This document shows, one piece after another, positions 1 through 9,445 of a DNA stretch of 64,000 bases. The stretch lies in assembly GCA_035289625.1 (NCBI GenBank), contig DATDWP010000010.1, forward strand, positions 61,472 to 125,471. The letters run 5' to 3'. The position numbers and the translations under genes are program-made. The notes below the pieces were generated by a model, which was given only the letters and a program-made list of their open reading frames with translations, was not told the DNA's origin and searched no databases. This DNA is from UBA10205 sp035289625. GTDB taxonomy: Archaea > Iainarchaeota > Iainarchaeia > Iainarchaeales > Iainarchaeaceae. The first letter of the stretch is position 1, and every line of letters begins with the position of its first letter.

Positions 1-1
1 A

Positions 2-211
2 ATTCCTGATTTTTCTCAGACTTTAGATAGCTTGATAACCCGTGTAAAAGAGAGTTTGGGAAAAGGTGATATTATAGTTGCATTTCTACTTCCCCCTATT
101 GCACTAATTGGTATACTAAGTATCTTCAAGGCATTTTTTTCTCATTTAATAGATGTTACTTATTGGTTGTTACTACTAATAGTTACGATTAAGATATTCA
201 ATTTGGTATAA
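2..211 (+). CDS. C-terminal end of a membrane protein (partial, cut by window start)
   Basis: An open frame enters at base 2 and ends at TAA 209-211, giving 69 residues with no start inside the window. The translation has a polar stretch followed by two very hydrophobic segments (around residues 25-40 and 50-67) separated by FKAFFSHLIDV, so it is the membrane-anchored C-terminus of a longer protein. I do not recognise the family. It is followed by about 120 bp of spacer before the next gene on the same strand. Support rests on frame openness and hydrophobicity only. Confidence 0.55.
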   Translation: MPDFSQTLDSLITRVKESLGKGDIIVAFLLPPIALIGILSIFKAFFSHLIDVTYWLLLLIVTIKIFNLV

Positions 212-306
212 TCAAATTTTATCAGACAAAAATGGGTAATTTAGAGCTAAAGCACCTTTAGTCAGGTGGGATTTTCCTAAAAAAAGGTTTTTTAACTAGG
301 TTGCTC

Positions 307-316
307 TTTTTATAAA
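307..316 (+). promoter_or_regulatory. TATA box of the large surface-protein gene, probably leaderless or short-leader
   Basis: The A/T-rich element ttttataaac lies about 20 bp before the ATG at 334. An archaeal start site about 25 bp downstream would fall at or near the ATG, suggesting a leaderless or very short leader. A gggg run at 323-326 could alternatively act as a weak ribosome binding site. Confidence 0.4.
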
Positions 317-333
317 CAAAAAGGGGAATTTGA

Positions 334-3300
334 ATGGGCGGTTCGCAAGGTGTGTTTTGGAGTGTATTTCTGCTAAGTTTATTTTTCCTTATTGCGCCGG
401 TTTTTGCGCAGGAATTTTCATCAAATGCCAACTTTTATTGGAATGGGTATTACCGCAATAATGTTCATCCGAATCCGGCTGTAACCTGTGAAATTGACCA
501 TATTTTTATTACGGCTAGCACAAACACGTATGTTTCGGTTCCTACTAGCGGGACTTTTCCTGTAAATTCCCATCCGAGTTATTCTTCTTCTTCGATTTTG
601 AATGAATATTTCCAAGAAGAATTGCCGGGGGAGATCTGGTCCGGCCCTGAAAATAAAAATATCAGCCAATCAACACTCACTTACAATGATGCCAAATATT
701 TTGCAGGCACCGGTTTTCAGAATGCTTATGCTGTTGAAGTAAAATCTGGTGAAGGGTCAGAGGGAATAAATAGCGTATTTTCAGAAAGTGGGACAATAAC
801 GAGTGTCAATCCACCTCCCGATACTACTGTTGGGGATTTCAAAGAGCTTGCTGCTACAATACAATCTCAAGCAACCGGTGTTACAATAGGTTCCGGGACA
901 AGGGTTAAGGAAAAGGCATCATCCCAAGCAGGCTCTCCAGAGGGCGACAATGATTCTGGGGTGTGGGAAGTTAAGCAAAATTATGTGTTGGCTAATACAA
1001 TTGAAAACGAGGCTTATAGTTTTGGCTCAAATGCCTCTGCTTGGTCGCAGGCTGTTAATGGCACAAAATATTCAGAGTCGTTTGGTGTCGGCGCTGATAA
1101 TACCGTGCAGGTGCCGATATACCCGGTAGCGCTTTTTTATTGCGGGAATGATGCCCCAATTGAGGTTGCCGCAAATTGTGTTGCGCCTGAATTTTATAAA
1201 AATTCGCAAGGGGTTGGCCAGAGTGCCGGCGCATACTCAACCTCATCTGCTGCCAGTTATCATGCTCCGGGAAATAGCAACATTTGCACTACTACAACAA
1301 CATATCCTGTTCAAGAAGCAGGGCCAACTGGAAATATCGGCCTGCCCATAATATCGGATAGGCAGCTCTCGTGCAAATTCCCTTTAGGATCAACTGGGGC
1401 CGATCTGGAATCCTATTTTGCGGATAATGGAATTACTTGTAGAGATAGGCCGCAGGGTGGGCTTGAACCTACCCCTGAAAACCTTGATTACACTGATGAA
1501 ATTGCAAATTGCGGCGCGCAACCAAACTCCATCCGAGTCTTTGCCCCAGCCCCAGCCCAACCGGATCAATTTCCCTGGGATCCTTCATTCCCTCCATCGC
1601 TTTCTGAACTTGCAAATTGGGCAAGGCCTGTATATGTAACTTTTAATGAAGCCTCGAATTGCGTTTCGGGTGGTTTTTCGGAAACTTATTTTTGTGAAGT
1701 TGCCGCAAACCCGAATCCGCAAAACAATGGCACTAATCTTAATTGGACCACTACGGTTTACCGCAAAGTCGGGAATGGGCGGCAAGCTATTAGTCCAACT
1801 TCACCGAGCTATAAGTGGAAAGGCAGTGATAGCGTAGACCAGACAACTAGCACAAATACTCTTGGTCACTCCTATGTTGAAACCGGTTCGCAAAATATGA
1901 GGGTTGAAGTAACAGGTGGAAATATCCCGAAAATAAATTGTTCTAACGGGGCAATGGTTGATAATTTGCAAGTCTCCTGTACAGGAACGCCTATAAAATC
2001 CATAAATAATTCCCCTAACCAGATAATGTGGCAGGCGTTTGCAAAGGGCGGCAAAGCGGACGTTTCTCCATTTTACAATTACAATTGGAGCCTCAATCCA
2101 TCCGGGGGCTCCACTCCGAATTCTAGTGTGGTAGATGCATCGTATAATAATCACGGCACAAAGAATGCAACTGTTACTGTTACTGATATGGCGGGAAATA
2201 GCAGGAACGCCTCGTGCCAGGTTCAAATACAAAGGTTTGATTTTACGTGCCAGCCAGATAAGCTTGCAGCTTTCACCGGGGAGACTGTGACCTGGAGCGT
2301 CACGCCAGATGATCCGACCCTGAGCTATTCATATTCGTGGAGCGGGACAAACATTCCATCGGCAATTGTTTCTCCTGCTACACAAGTAAGCCACCCGCTC
2401 CCGGTGTCTTATCAAACTACAGGAACCAAAACTGCTTCTGTAACAGTGACCCTTGCAGGAACCCCAATTACAAAACCGTGCGGGAGCGTTGAAGTTGTAA
2501 CTGGTCCCGAACCCACAACTCCGACCTGCCTGATATCTCCACAGCAGGTAACTTTGCCGTCTGGGCAAACTTCACAAATATTTGATGTTCAAATCTACAA
2601 ATTTAACCAGCCAATAACCAGTGCAACCCTTAACTGTGGTGATGCGGCTAGCTCTTCACAAACAGAGGATAGCTGCCTCAATCTCTCAGATGGCGACCAG
2701 TGCTCCTTTACCTGTGCAAACTACACTTCAAGCGGCACGGTTTCACTAACACTTAGCAATGCAACAGAGAGTGATGAGTGCTTTGCGCAGGTAGGCGAAG
2801 GGGCAGTCCCGCAGTGTGTAATTAATGTTAATCCAACCTCTGTTGTGGCGGGTCCATCCAGCCAGGCAACCGCCACGATACAATTTTCCGGATTTTCGGG
2901 CAATGTGGATTTGACAACAGTGAATTGTGGCACCGGTATCTCTTCACCGCAAACATCCTGCACAGGCCAGAGCGGAACATGCAGTTATACCTGTACTGGA
3001 TTTGCAAATAATTCTGGCAGTAATAATACTGAAACAATAAGTGCTACATTGAGCCAAGGGGCTGTTGTGGCATCGTGCTCTACAAACATAACCGTGTCCA
3101 CGCCTGTTAATGAGGCGCCTACTTGTGAATTTTTGGAGCCTGAGGGTGATGATCAAGAATTTTTAGAAGATGTTGATACTGTAAGCTTTAGGGTTAAGGT
3201 TACCGATCCTGACGATGTAATCACTGAAGGCAGGATAAATTATGGCGATTCGTCCCAGGAGCCAATACAAATAACTGACATGCAAAACGTTACATTCGAT

Positions 3301-4191
3301 CATGTTTATAGCGAGTCAAATATTCCCGGGGAGTTGTATACAGTAACATTTACAGTGGAAGATGAGGATGGCGCTACAGGGGCGTGTGAGAGGAAGTTGA
3401 AGGTTAAGCCAACATTTGAGCCGTATTGTGACTTACAACCCACAAGTAGATCAATAAATTTCGGGGAAAATGCCCAGTTCACTTTATTGTTTGATAATTT
3501 TGGAAATAATGTCGACAGCATGCAAATAGCATGTACTGGGAATACTAATCCAGCGGGAACCTCTAGCGGATGTCCGCCACTCAATACTGCTACACGTACA
3601 ACTGGTACTAGTTGTCAAGTAAGCTGTGCGAATTATCAGGCTGATGGTCAGGTGTCTGCTACTGTTAGTATAGGAAATGAAATTGCAATATGCGATGCGT
3701 CAGTAACTGTCCAAGGCAATCCGGGTTCAGTAGGGGAGTTGATTATAGATATTGACTCTGATAAAAGTGAATACAATAAAAGCATCCCAAGTGATGATTT
3801 AACACTTACAATTGATGTGCGAAAAGCGGCATCTGATATCACAATACAAACTGTAAATTATGTGGTTTATAGGCTCGCGGCAACATCTCCTGCAGATCAA
3901 CTAGTTACAATCGGAAACTACACCGCTAACTTTAGTTCTGCACAGACATCAGGATCTATAAAATTCGTAAGGAATAATTTACCAGTTGATAGTTCATCAC
4001 TTCCAATAGGAAACCATACCTATATTGCAAAAATAACTTCGATTAATGGAATCCCTGCTCCTAGTATTGAGCCTTACAATGATGATGTCATAATACTAAT
4101 ACGAGAAGCAAAAAAAGCGGTGCCTGAAATTACTTTGCCACTTGCATTCCTAGTAGTAATCATAGTGCTTGGAATAATTAGTAGGAAATAG
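334..4191 (+). CDS. Giant secreted, C-terminally anchored surface protein with PKD/Ig-like domains
   Basis: The 1285-residue product has a signal peptide (hydrophobic residues about 7-25, ending VFAQ) and a single C-terminal transmembrane helix (about 1264-1282) followed by SRK, so it should be anchored with almost the whole chain outside. PKD-like segments are visible around residues 490-720 and 930-1030 (GDSSQEP). Three related Cys-containing Ig-like repeats of about 95-100 residues lie near 730-828, 827-925 and 1031-1126, each with paired Cys in patterns such as CSFTC, CSYTC and CQVSC. No catalytic motif is evident. A structural cell-envelope or adhesin role is inference. It stands alone, with a convergent secreted-protease gene behind it. 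Confidence 0.85.
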   Translation: MGGSQGVFWSVFLLSLFFLIAPVFAQEFSSNANFYWNGYYRNNVHPNPAVTCEIDHIFITASTNTYVSVPTSGTFPVNSHPSYSSSSILNEYFQEELPGEIWSGPENKNISQSTLTYNDAKYFAGTGFQNAYAVEVKSGEGSEGINSVFSESGTITSVNPPPDTTVGDFKELAATIQSQATGVTIGSGTRVKEKASSQAGSPEGDNDSGVWEVKQNYVLANTIENEAYSFGSNASAWSQAVNGTKYSESFGVGADNTVQVPIYPVALFYCGNDAPIEVAANCVAPEFYKNSQGVGQSAGAYSTSSAASYHAPGNSNICTTTTTYPVQEAGPTGNIGLPIISDRQLSCKFPLGSTGADLESYFADNGITCRDRPQGGLEPTPENLDYTDEIANCGAQPNSIRVFAPAPAQPDQFPWDPSFPPSLSELANWARPVYVTFNEASNCVSGGFSETYFCEVAANPNPQNNGTNLNWTTTVYRKVGNGRQAISPTSPSYKWKGSDSVDQTTSTNTLGHSYVETGSQNMRVEVTGGNIPKINCSNGAMVDNLQVSCTGTPIKSINNSPNQIMWQAFAKGGKADVSPFYNYNWSLNPSGGSTPNSSVVDASYNNHGTKNATVTVTDMAGNSRNASCQVQIQRFDFTCQPDKLAAFTGETVTWSVTPDDPTLSYSYSWSGTNIPSAIVSPATQVSHPLPVSYQTTGTKTASVTVTLAGTPITKPCGSVEVVTGPEPTTPTCLISPQQVTLPSGQTSQIFDVQIYKFNQPITSATLNCGDAASSSQTEDSCLNLSDGDQCSFTCANYTSSGTVSLTLSNATESDECFAQVGEGAVPQCVINVNPTSVVAGPSSQATATIQFSGFSGNVDLTTVNCGTGISSPQTSCTGQSGTCSYTCTGFANNSGSNNTETISATLSQGAVVASCSTNITVSTPVNEAPTCEFLEPEGDDQEFLEDVDTVSFRVKVTDPDDVITEGRINYGDSSQEPIQITDMQNVTFDHVYSESNIPGELYTVTFTVEDEDGATGACERKLKVKPTFEPYCDLQPTSRSINFGENAQFTLLFDNFGNNVDSMQIACTGNTNPAGTSSGCPPLNTATRTTGTSCQVSCANYQADGQVSATVSIGNEIAICDASVTVQGNPGSVGELIIDIDSDKSEYNKSIPSDDLTLTIDVRKAASDITIQTVNYVVYRLAATSPADQLVTIGNYTANFSSAQTSGSIKFVRNNLPVDSSSLPIGNHTYIAKITSINGIPAPSIEPYNDDVIILIREAKKAVPEITLPLAFLVVIIVLGIISRK

Positions 4192-4204
4192 CTAAGTGTT
4201 AATT

Positions 4205-6100
4205 TTAAGCACAACTAACTTCGACTTCTAAACTATCGCTATCCATGTCGGTGACTTTAATTGAAAGGCCGTTTGGATCAACGAAGGTTTTTCCATTATT
4301 GAGTGCAATGTGGTAAGCATTAATTAAACCAGTTAGCTCGCCTAAAGGTGATAGGTCTAAAAGGAAAGTATCATTCTCTTCATAGAGTTTGGGTTTCCAA
4401 AATCTAACTTGTAATCCATTGTCAGAATCCACTTGTGACATTAGTTCTTTATCATAATCTCTTGAAGTTCTATATTCCAAATAATAATAGTCATCAAAAT
4501 TTCCGCTTGAATCTTTTTTTGGTATTTTTAATGCTGACACTCCTTCCATCAACTCTGAAGCATCTATTCTATAGATGCCAGGGGAAAAGACAATTTCAGG
4601 CTCTATCCAGCCCATGTATTCTTTGAAAATAGAATTTACTTGACCGATATTAGGTGAACCCATTATATCAAATCTGTCACCATAACCTCCTACTGAGCAA
4701 TTGTCTAATGAAGCGACGGATACATCACCACAATCTAGTATGTTTGCATGCCCAAATCCAAATACTCCATGGCCAATTTCATGGACAACCCCCCTTCTCA
4801 AACTAGTGTGCCGTTCATCTTCAAATACATCGGGTCTTACATGTATAATCCCAACTTGTGCTTTCCCGTCGTTTGTTGTTCGGGTCTGTCTTCCGACACC
4901 TACTGTAAGGAGCATGTTATTTCTGGAATCAACAGATATTACTGCGTCATATTGTGTATAATCTATATCAGCATCAGCAAATTTTAGCAACTGGTTGTAA
5001 GTGCTTCCTGGTCTGCTCGCAAGCTCATACCATCCATAAACATCCCACTCAAGGCTCACTTGGTGTCCGCTCACTGTTTGGTAATAGTCATCTGCGTATT
5101 GCATTACTTTTTCAAGATCTGCAATGTTGGGGTTTGCTTCTCCCGGCGCTTTTGAGAGTATGATTGCTATTTTCTGGGCTCCAAATGTGGCGCTGGTGCT
5201 TGTTGTAGATTGTGTTTTTTTGGCAGCCTCAGTTGGCAAGCACGCATTTGATTTTTCAGGTTCAGGGTATTTGCTAACTTCGCTGCGCTGCGGCAAATCA
5301 TATTCTGTGCATGCTCCGTTGGAGCATCCAAGGGGACAGCCTATTTTGAATGAATCGTAAGTTTTTTGGGAGTCGCAAAAGTATTCCACTACCTGCCCGG
5401 CTCCGTTGCAGTAGTCTTCTACCGGGGCAGTTCCAGAGAGTGTTACTGTGCCTTTCTGCTCGCTAAATATTCCGTTGTCGCTATCATTACAAGTTGAGCT
5501 GTTTATGAGTTCCATGTTATTAGTGTAGGTGTTTGAGGAAATTGTCGGGGTTGGGTTTGTGATTGTTGGAGTGACTGCGCTTGCAAGTACGACTCCTGAT
5601 TGGGTAGTGGAAACTGTGTATGTTCTTGAAGGGATTGTTCTGGCTGGCAGTGGGGCTGCCTGCGCGCTCTGGGCGGCGTTGAGTTGTTCACTTTCAGTGC
5701 TAGGTGAATTTGCAGTTCTAAGTGACATTAGGCTAAATGAGCTTGCGCGTGTTTCTGTTCTTGGAGCTTCATAATTTGGTTCGCTGTTCACAAAATTGTT
5801 GGCAGCGCTCTCTTGCCTGCTTGCAAGTGTGTAGGTTTGTGAAGCTGTTGTTTGCGGCCTTGATTCGTAAGAGGGAGCAATGCTAGGGGTTGGTTGCGAA
5901 GCAACATAGTATCCGTAAGAAGGGCTAGGTGGTGTATAAGATTGTGGCACTGGGCTTGGGTATACATATGAGGGTGAGGGGGATATTGTGCCAGCGTAGG
6001 AAGTAACTGAACCCATATAGGAGCTAGCTATTTCATAGCCGCCCACAATGGTTGTTAGAAAGATGGCTAATAGTGCTATTGCAACAAATTTGTGGCTCAT
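4205..6100 (-). CDS. Secreted metzincin-like zinc metalloprotease with Pro-rich and Cys-rich modules
   Basis: The 631-residue product starts with a signal peptide (about 1-22), then a Pro/Ser/Tyr-rich low-complexity stretch (about 35-100). A Cys-rich module (about 195-266, ending GCPLGCSNGAC) matches modules in the 1150-aa protein at 20809-24261. The C-terminal half carries HEIGH around residue 438 and a downstream FDIMGS around residue 478 that looks like the Met-turn of metzincins. The third ligand appears in HEIGHGVFGFGH, one residue further than the usual HExxHxxGxxH spacing. It probably acts extracellularly. The substrate is unknown. The ATG is preceded by an agaggg Shine-Dalgarno-like stretch on the minus strand. 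Confidence 0.8.
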   Translation of the reverse strand: MSHKFVAIALLAIFLTTIVGGYEIASSYMGSVTSYAGTISPSPSYVYPSPVPQSYTPPSPSYGYYVASQPTPSIAPSYESRPQTTASQTYTLASRQESAANNFVNSEPNYEAPRTETRASSFSLMSLRTANSPSTESEQLNAAQSAQAAPLPARTIPSRTYTVSTTQSGVVLASAVTPTITNPTPTISSNTYTNNMELINSSTCNDSDNGIFSEQKGTVTLSGTAPVEDYCNGAGQVVEYFCDSQKTYDSFKIGCPLGCSNGACTEYDLPQRSEVSKYPEPEKSNACLPTEAAKKTQSTTSTSATFGAQKIAIILSKAPGEANPNIADLEKVMQYADDYYQTVSGHQVSLEWDVYGWYELASRPGSTYNQLLKFADADIDYTQYDAVISVDSRNNMLLTVGVGRQTRTTNDGKAQVGIIHVRPDVFEDERHTSLRRGVVHEIGHGVFGFGHANILDCGDVSVASLDNCSVGGYGDRFDIMGSPNIGQVNSIFKEYMGWIEPEIVFSPGIYRIDASELMEGVSALKIPKKDSSGNFDDYYYLEYRTSRDYDKELMSQVDSDNGLQVRFWKPKLYEENDTFLLDLSPLGELTGLINAYHIALNNGKTFVDPNGLSIKVTDMDSDSLEVEVSCA

Positions 6101-6133
6101 TTTTTCCCTCTGAAAAAGGGCCGGGTGCCCTAT

Positions 6134-6175
6134 GTGTAAATTATATTATATGCTGCTAAATCTCTATATAAACGC
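6134..6175 (-). promoter_or_regulatory. Promoter region of the metzincin-like gene with a motif shared with ftsZ
   Basis: On the minus strand a TATA-like TTTATATAG (about 6166-6174) is followed by TTTAGCAGCATATAAT. Almost the same string, TTCAGCAGCATATA, follows a TTATTAATAAG element upstream of ftsZ (about 36145-36170). A second A/T-rich element (ATATAATATAATTT) overlaps the 3' side. The assignment rests on pattern only. Confidence 0.35.
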
Positions 6176-6394
6176 TCCCTTTAGAACTGTAAAGAGTGAA
6201 TTAATTGGCTTTATTTTAAAAGTAGGGTATTTTACAGTCAAAATAAGCAAAATGAAGCAATTTTAGGGGTATTCTACTAACCACTCGAAGTGAAAACCAT
6301 CAAACACCCTCATTTCAAGCATCAGAAGTATTTCGCGTTCCTAAAAATCACTTTTTAACCATTTCTGATTAATAAATTAAATTCAGTGGCTAAT

Positions 6395-7228
6395 ATGACC
6401 TCCCTAGAGCTATTATCCCTCGATCCCAAAACTACTAATTCAAAAGAACTAATTGTACGCACGTTGGGCAATAGGTGGCCACTTTCTGCGAAGGAAATTC
6501 ACTATTCGCTGCTCCGTGAACAAGGGGTTTTGAGCACATACCAAGCAACCCATAAAAACCTCAAAGAACTTGAAAAGCTCGGGGTTATTTCAAAAGAAGG
6601 CACCAAATACAAACTCAGTAAGGATTGGATTGCAAAGTCAAAGGGCTATTTTGATTCACTTGAATTATCATATTCTAAAAACGAGTATTTGGTTGAAAGT
6701 GAAAAAATCATTAGGTTTAGCAATTATACCGACTTTTCTTTAGCGCTTGCAAATATTTGCAATTCAAAAAAACTAATGGGCCCCAAATACACTGACACTT
6801 ATGTAATGTCAAGGCACTTATTCTGGCCGCTAAAATTTGATTTTAGGGATTTCCAACTTTGCATCAGCGTAGCAATGAATGCAAAGCCGCATATTATTTG
6901 CAGCTCAGATACACCATTTGATAGGCTCATCAAAAAGTATTATGGGTTAGCAAGATGGCCACAAGTTGCAATCGCCGGGAATTTCTCTTCTGAAGAAGAT
7001 ATTATTGTGCAGGGGCACACAATAATGCAGGTGAAATATTCAGAAAGCACGAAAAAGAAAATCGATTCAATTTATGAAAAAGTCCACAACTTCCACGAAC
7101 TCTTTTTGCAATACGTAAAAAACGATCTGAACGATCTGGAAATAGAACTGAAAATAACCCAAAACCCGGGGCTTGCACAGATGATGATTCAAAATATACA
7201 AGATAGGTTGGGTGGGATTAATGATTAG
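6395..7228 (+). CDS. Winged-helix transcriptional regulator, paralog 1 of 3
   Basis: The 277-residue product opens with a winged-helix DNA-binding region (about residues 20-75: WPLSAKEIH, YQATHKNLKEL, GVISKEG, YKL) and a longer C-terminal domain of unknown fold ending in ELKITQNPGLAQ. The two following genes share the same plan (SAKQIH/TAKQIY, a YQ(G/A)xHK helix, C-terminal ITxNPxxA). A GTG at 6386 is an alternative start, but ATG 6395 aligns with the start of paralog 2. The gene overlaps the next by 8 bp, so the three form one operon. The C-terminal domain may sense a ligand or mediate dimerisation; this is inference. Confidence 0.75.
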   Translation: MTSLELLSLDPKTTNSKELIVRTLGNRWPLSAKEIHYSLLREQGVLSTYQATHKNLKELEKLGVISKEGTKYKLSKDWIAKSKGYFDSLELSYSKNEYLVESEKIIRFSNYTDFSLALANICNSKKLMGPKYTDTYVMSRHLFWPLKFDFRDFQLCISVAMNAKPHIICSSDTPFDRLIKKYYGLARWPQVAIAGNFSSEEDIIVQGHTIMQVKYSESTKKKIDSIYEKVHNFHELFLQYVKNDLNDLEIELKITQNPGLAQMMIQNIQDRLGGIND

Positions 7229-8066
7229 TGAATTTCATCTTCTAAAACTCAATCCAGAAAACGGATCTACAAAAAATAAAATTATTAGTATTTTGAGTTC
7301 AAAATGGCCACTAACTGCAAAGCAGATTTATTCTGAACTTGTAAAAGAATACTCTGGAGCAATATCTTATCAAGGCGTTCATAAGATTATAAAAGATCTT
7401 TTGGGAGAAGGAGTGATTGAAAGAAAAGAAAATACTTACTTGCTCAATGTTGAGTGGATACAAAAATCTAAGCGAGTGCTTGAAAATGTGGAAAAAAGAT
7501 ATCTTGAAAACGGAAAAATAAAAATTCCTGGAGATTTTCATAACGCCATACAACTTGAGTTTAATAGTGTGACTGAGTTGTCAATTTCAACAGCTGAGTT
7601 GCTTCTTTCAAGACAACTTACGCGAAATAATAATCGACCGGATTTTATATGTACTTTAGAATATGGTTGGTGGCCATTTAAATTTAGATTTGAAGATTTT
7701 TTACTACTTCAACGCATGCTAGTCCAAAATCCAAAATCAAAAAATATAATTAGAACAAAAACTTCTTTTGGCAAGTGGATAAGAGAACAATATAACCGAA
7801 TAGCTGCAGTTAGCGCTCCAATTGGAAGTAAAATTGACATTGACGAAGAGTTATTTGTTCAAGGGGATTGTATAATTGAAGTAAGATTTGATGAAGAATC
7901 AAAAAAGATGATTGAATTTTATTACAATAAATGGAAAAATATCGAAGATATATTCAGAGAATTTGGATTAAAAGATGAGCCTAAGATACGCGCTGTGATG
8001 CGAATTACAAAAAATCCACAGATGGCAGATTTCTTGAGGAAGCAAATGGAGAAGGTTTTCGAGTGA
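7221..8066 (+). CDS. Winged-helix transcriptional regulator, paralog 2 of 3
   Basis: The product has 281 residues. The ATG at 7221 is preceded by ggtggg and lies inside the 3' end of paralog 1. The N-terminal winged helix (about residues 15-75) contains WPLTAKQIY and YQGVHKIIKDL followed by a GVIERKENTYLL wing. The C-terminal domain repeats the KFRFEDF segment (KFDFRDF in paralog 1) and ends RITKNPQMADFLR. The coding strand is more A-rich than paralog 1, which may reflect divergence after duplication. The regulated genes are unknown. No ligand-binding motif is recognisable. Confidence 0.75.
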   Translation: MISEFHLLKLNPENGSTKNKIISILSSKWPLTAKQIYSELVKEYSGAISYQGVHKIIKDLLGEGVIERKENTYLLNVEWIQKSKRVLENVEKRYLENGKIKIPGDFHNAIQLEFNSVTELSISTAELLLSRQLTRNNNRPDFICTLEYGWWPFKFRFEDFLLLQRMLVQNPKSKNIIRTKTSFGKWIREQYNRIAAVSAPIGSKIDIDEELFVQGDCIIEVRFDEESKKMIEFYYNKWKNIEDIFREFGLKDEPKIRAVMRITKNPQMADFLRKQMEKVFE

Positions 8067-8884
8067 ATAATATTGCAAGCACTATGGTAGTTTCAACAAA
8101 GAACAAAATAGTCAAAGTGCTTTCAGAGGCCCCCAACATATCCGCAAAACAAATTCACCATCAGCTACAAAAAGAGTTTGGAATTTCGCATTCTTACCAA
8201 GCTACCCATAAAACACTGCAAGAGATGGTGGTAGAGAGAATTTTAGTTAAAAATAATTCGTTCTATCAAGTAAATATAGATTGGGCAGATAATTTCAGGA
8301 AAACTGCAGAGCAACTTGCAGAGAAAATTAAAACTAAAGAGCCTACTATGAATCTGAATGATTTAAAAGAGGGGCAATCTGTTCATTTATCTTTTAAGGG
8401 TATTTTAGAGGTTGGTTGGTTTCTTATAGGCAAATTTATGAGATTGCCATCTAATGGAAAGAAAAGTTTGGCTTTATGGAGATTTTGTTATTCAATTATT
8501 GGCTTGGAAAATAAACATTTGTCAGGTTTAAAAGAAGCATTTTCTATGAGTGAGTGGGTAATTCTCGTTGAAGAAAATAATGGTGTTGACCGTATGTTTG
8601 GAGATACATTGAAGTCTTATGGGGTAAAAAATATCACCTACGGTGTAAAATGTGCTACTCTTCTAAGTGATAGAATGGTAGTGGGTGATTATACTGCTGA
8701 AATAATTTACCCTTCAACTTTTAGAAAAATTTGGGCTATCCAAAATAAGCTTCCAAAAAAACTAGTTGAATTTAATTTAGCAGAGCATTTGATGGCTATG
8801 AGAGAATTCCAGCCAAAAATAGATGTAATAGTGACAAAGGATAATAAGTTAGCTGATGAATTTAGGGCTGAATATCTTGGTTAA
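8063..8884 (+). CDS. Winged-helix transcriptional regulator, paralog 3 of 3
   Basis: The 273-residue product starts at GTG 8063, overlapping the stop of paralog 2 by 4 bp (GTGA). Its winged helix (about residues 10-70) has ISAKQIHHQLQKE and YQATHKTLQEM. The C-terminal part ends with IVTKDNKLADEFR, matching the ITxNPxLA tail of its neighbours. The central domain is the most diverged of the three. It ends 3 bp before the convergent V4R gene, leaving no room for a separate terminator. Confidence 0.72.
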   Translation: MNNIASTMVVSTKNKIVKVLSEAPNISAKQIHHQLQKEFGISHSYQATHKTLQEMVVERILVKNNSFYQVNIDWADNFRKTAEQLAEKIKTKEPTMNLNDLKEGQSVHLSFKGILEVGWFLIGKFMRLPSNGKKSLALWRFCYSIIGLENKHLSGLKEAFSMSEWVILVEENNGVDRMFGDTLKSYGVKNITYGVKCATLLSDRMVVGDYTAEIIYPSTFRKIWAIQNKLPKKLVEFNLAEHLMAMREFQPKIDVIVTKDNKLADEFRAEYLG

Positions 8885-8887
8885 TAA

Positions 8888-9445
8888 TTATCTTATTTGC
8901 CATCCATATTCTGCAAGTTGTTCCTGTGAAAAGTCTTTTAATGGTTTAACAATTATTTCACAATAACTATCTCCTTTACATATACACTTTGTTTCGATTC
9001 CTTCTATCTCATAATCTTGTTCTATCTCTCTGAGGGATCCAACTATAAGCCCCCTTTCTACATGATCAATTGCTTTATCATATTTTCCTAATGCTAAAGA
9101 AATTGGTGATTTTTGCAAACGAAACAGGCTATGGTGTTTGCTTCTATCATATTCTATTAATTCAATATATCCCCACCCTGCTGTTTCAGCTAAATTTTTC
9201 ATTAAAATCACTAGCTCTCTGTGTTCTGCTTTATGTTTATTTTTAAGTTCTTTTACAAATGGTGGTATGCTATCTCTTTCCATTATATAAAGTATGTGTC
9301 CAAGATTTTTTTCTGTCATTATTTTTGCTAATCCTACCATTGCTGTAGTGGGTATAATTAGAACTGGTTGTTTTAGTAATGCGATTTCTCCTCTTTGTAA
9401 TGTAAATTGATTTGCTAAAAATAATTTTTTTGTAAATTCAAACAT
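8888..9445 (-). CDS. V4R (4-vinyl reductase-like) domain protein
   Basis: The 185-residue protein has the V4R signature in its C-terminal third: a Glu/Cys-containing strand, CKGDSYCEIIVKP (about residues 153-165), and a preceding small-residue helix. V4R domains are small-molecule or metal-binding sensor folds found in archaeal regulators and near KaiC-like ATPases. It lacks a fused output domain. The ATG overlaps the end of the upstream gene by 8 bp, so it is the third gene of the KaiC-like/helical/V4R operon. A same-length homolog is at 24388-24945. It probably senses a signal for the ATPase; this is inference from gene order. Confidence 0.75.
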   Translation of the reverse strand: MFEFTKKLFLANQFTLQRGEIALLKQPVLIIPTTAMVGLAKIMTEKNLGHILYIMERDSIPPFVKELKNKHKAEHRELVILMKNLAETAGWGYIELIEYDRSKHHSLFRLQKSPISLALGKYDKAIDHVERGLIVGSLREIEQDYEIEGIETKCICKGDSYCEIIVKPLKDFSQEQLAEYGWQIR

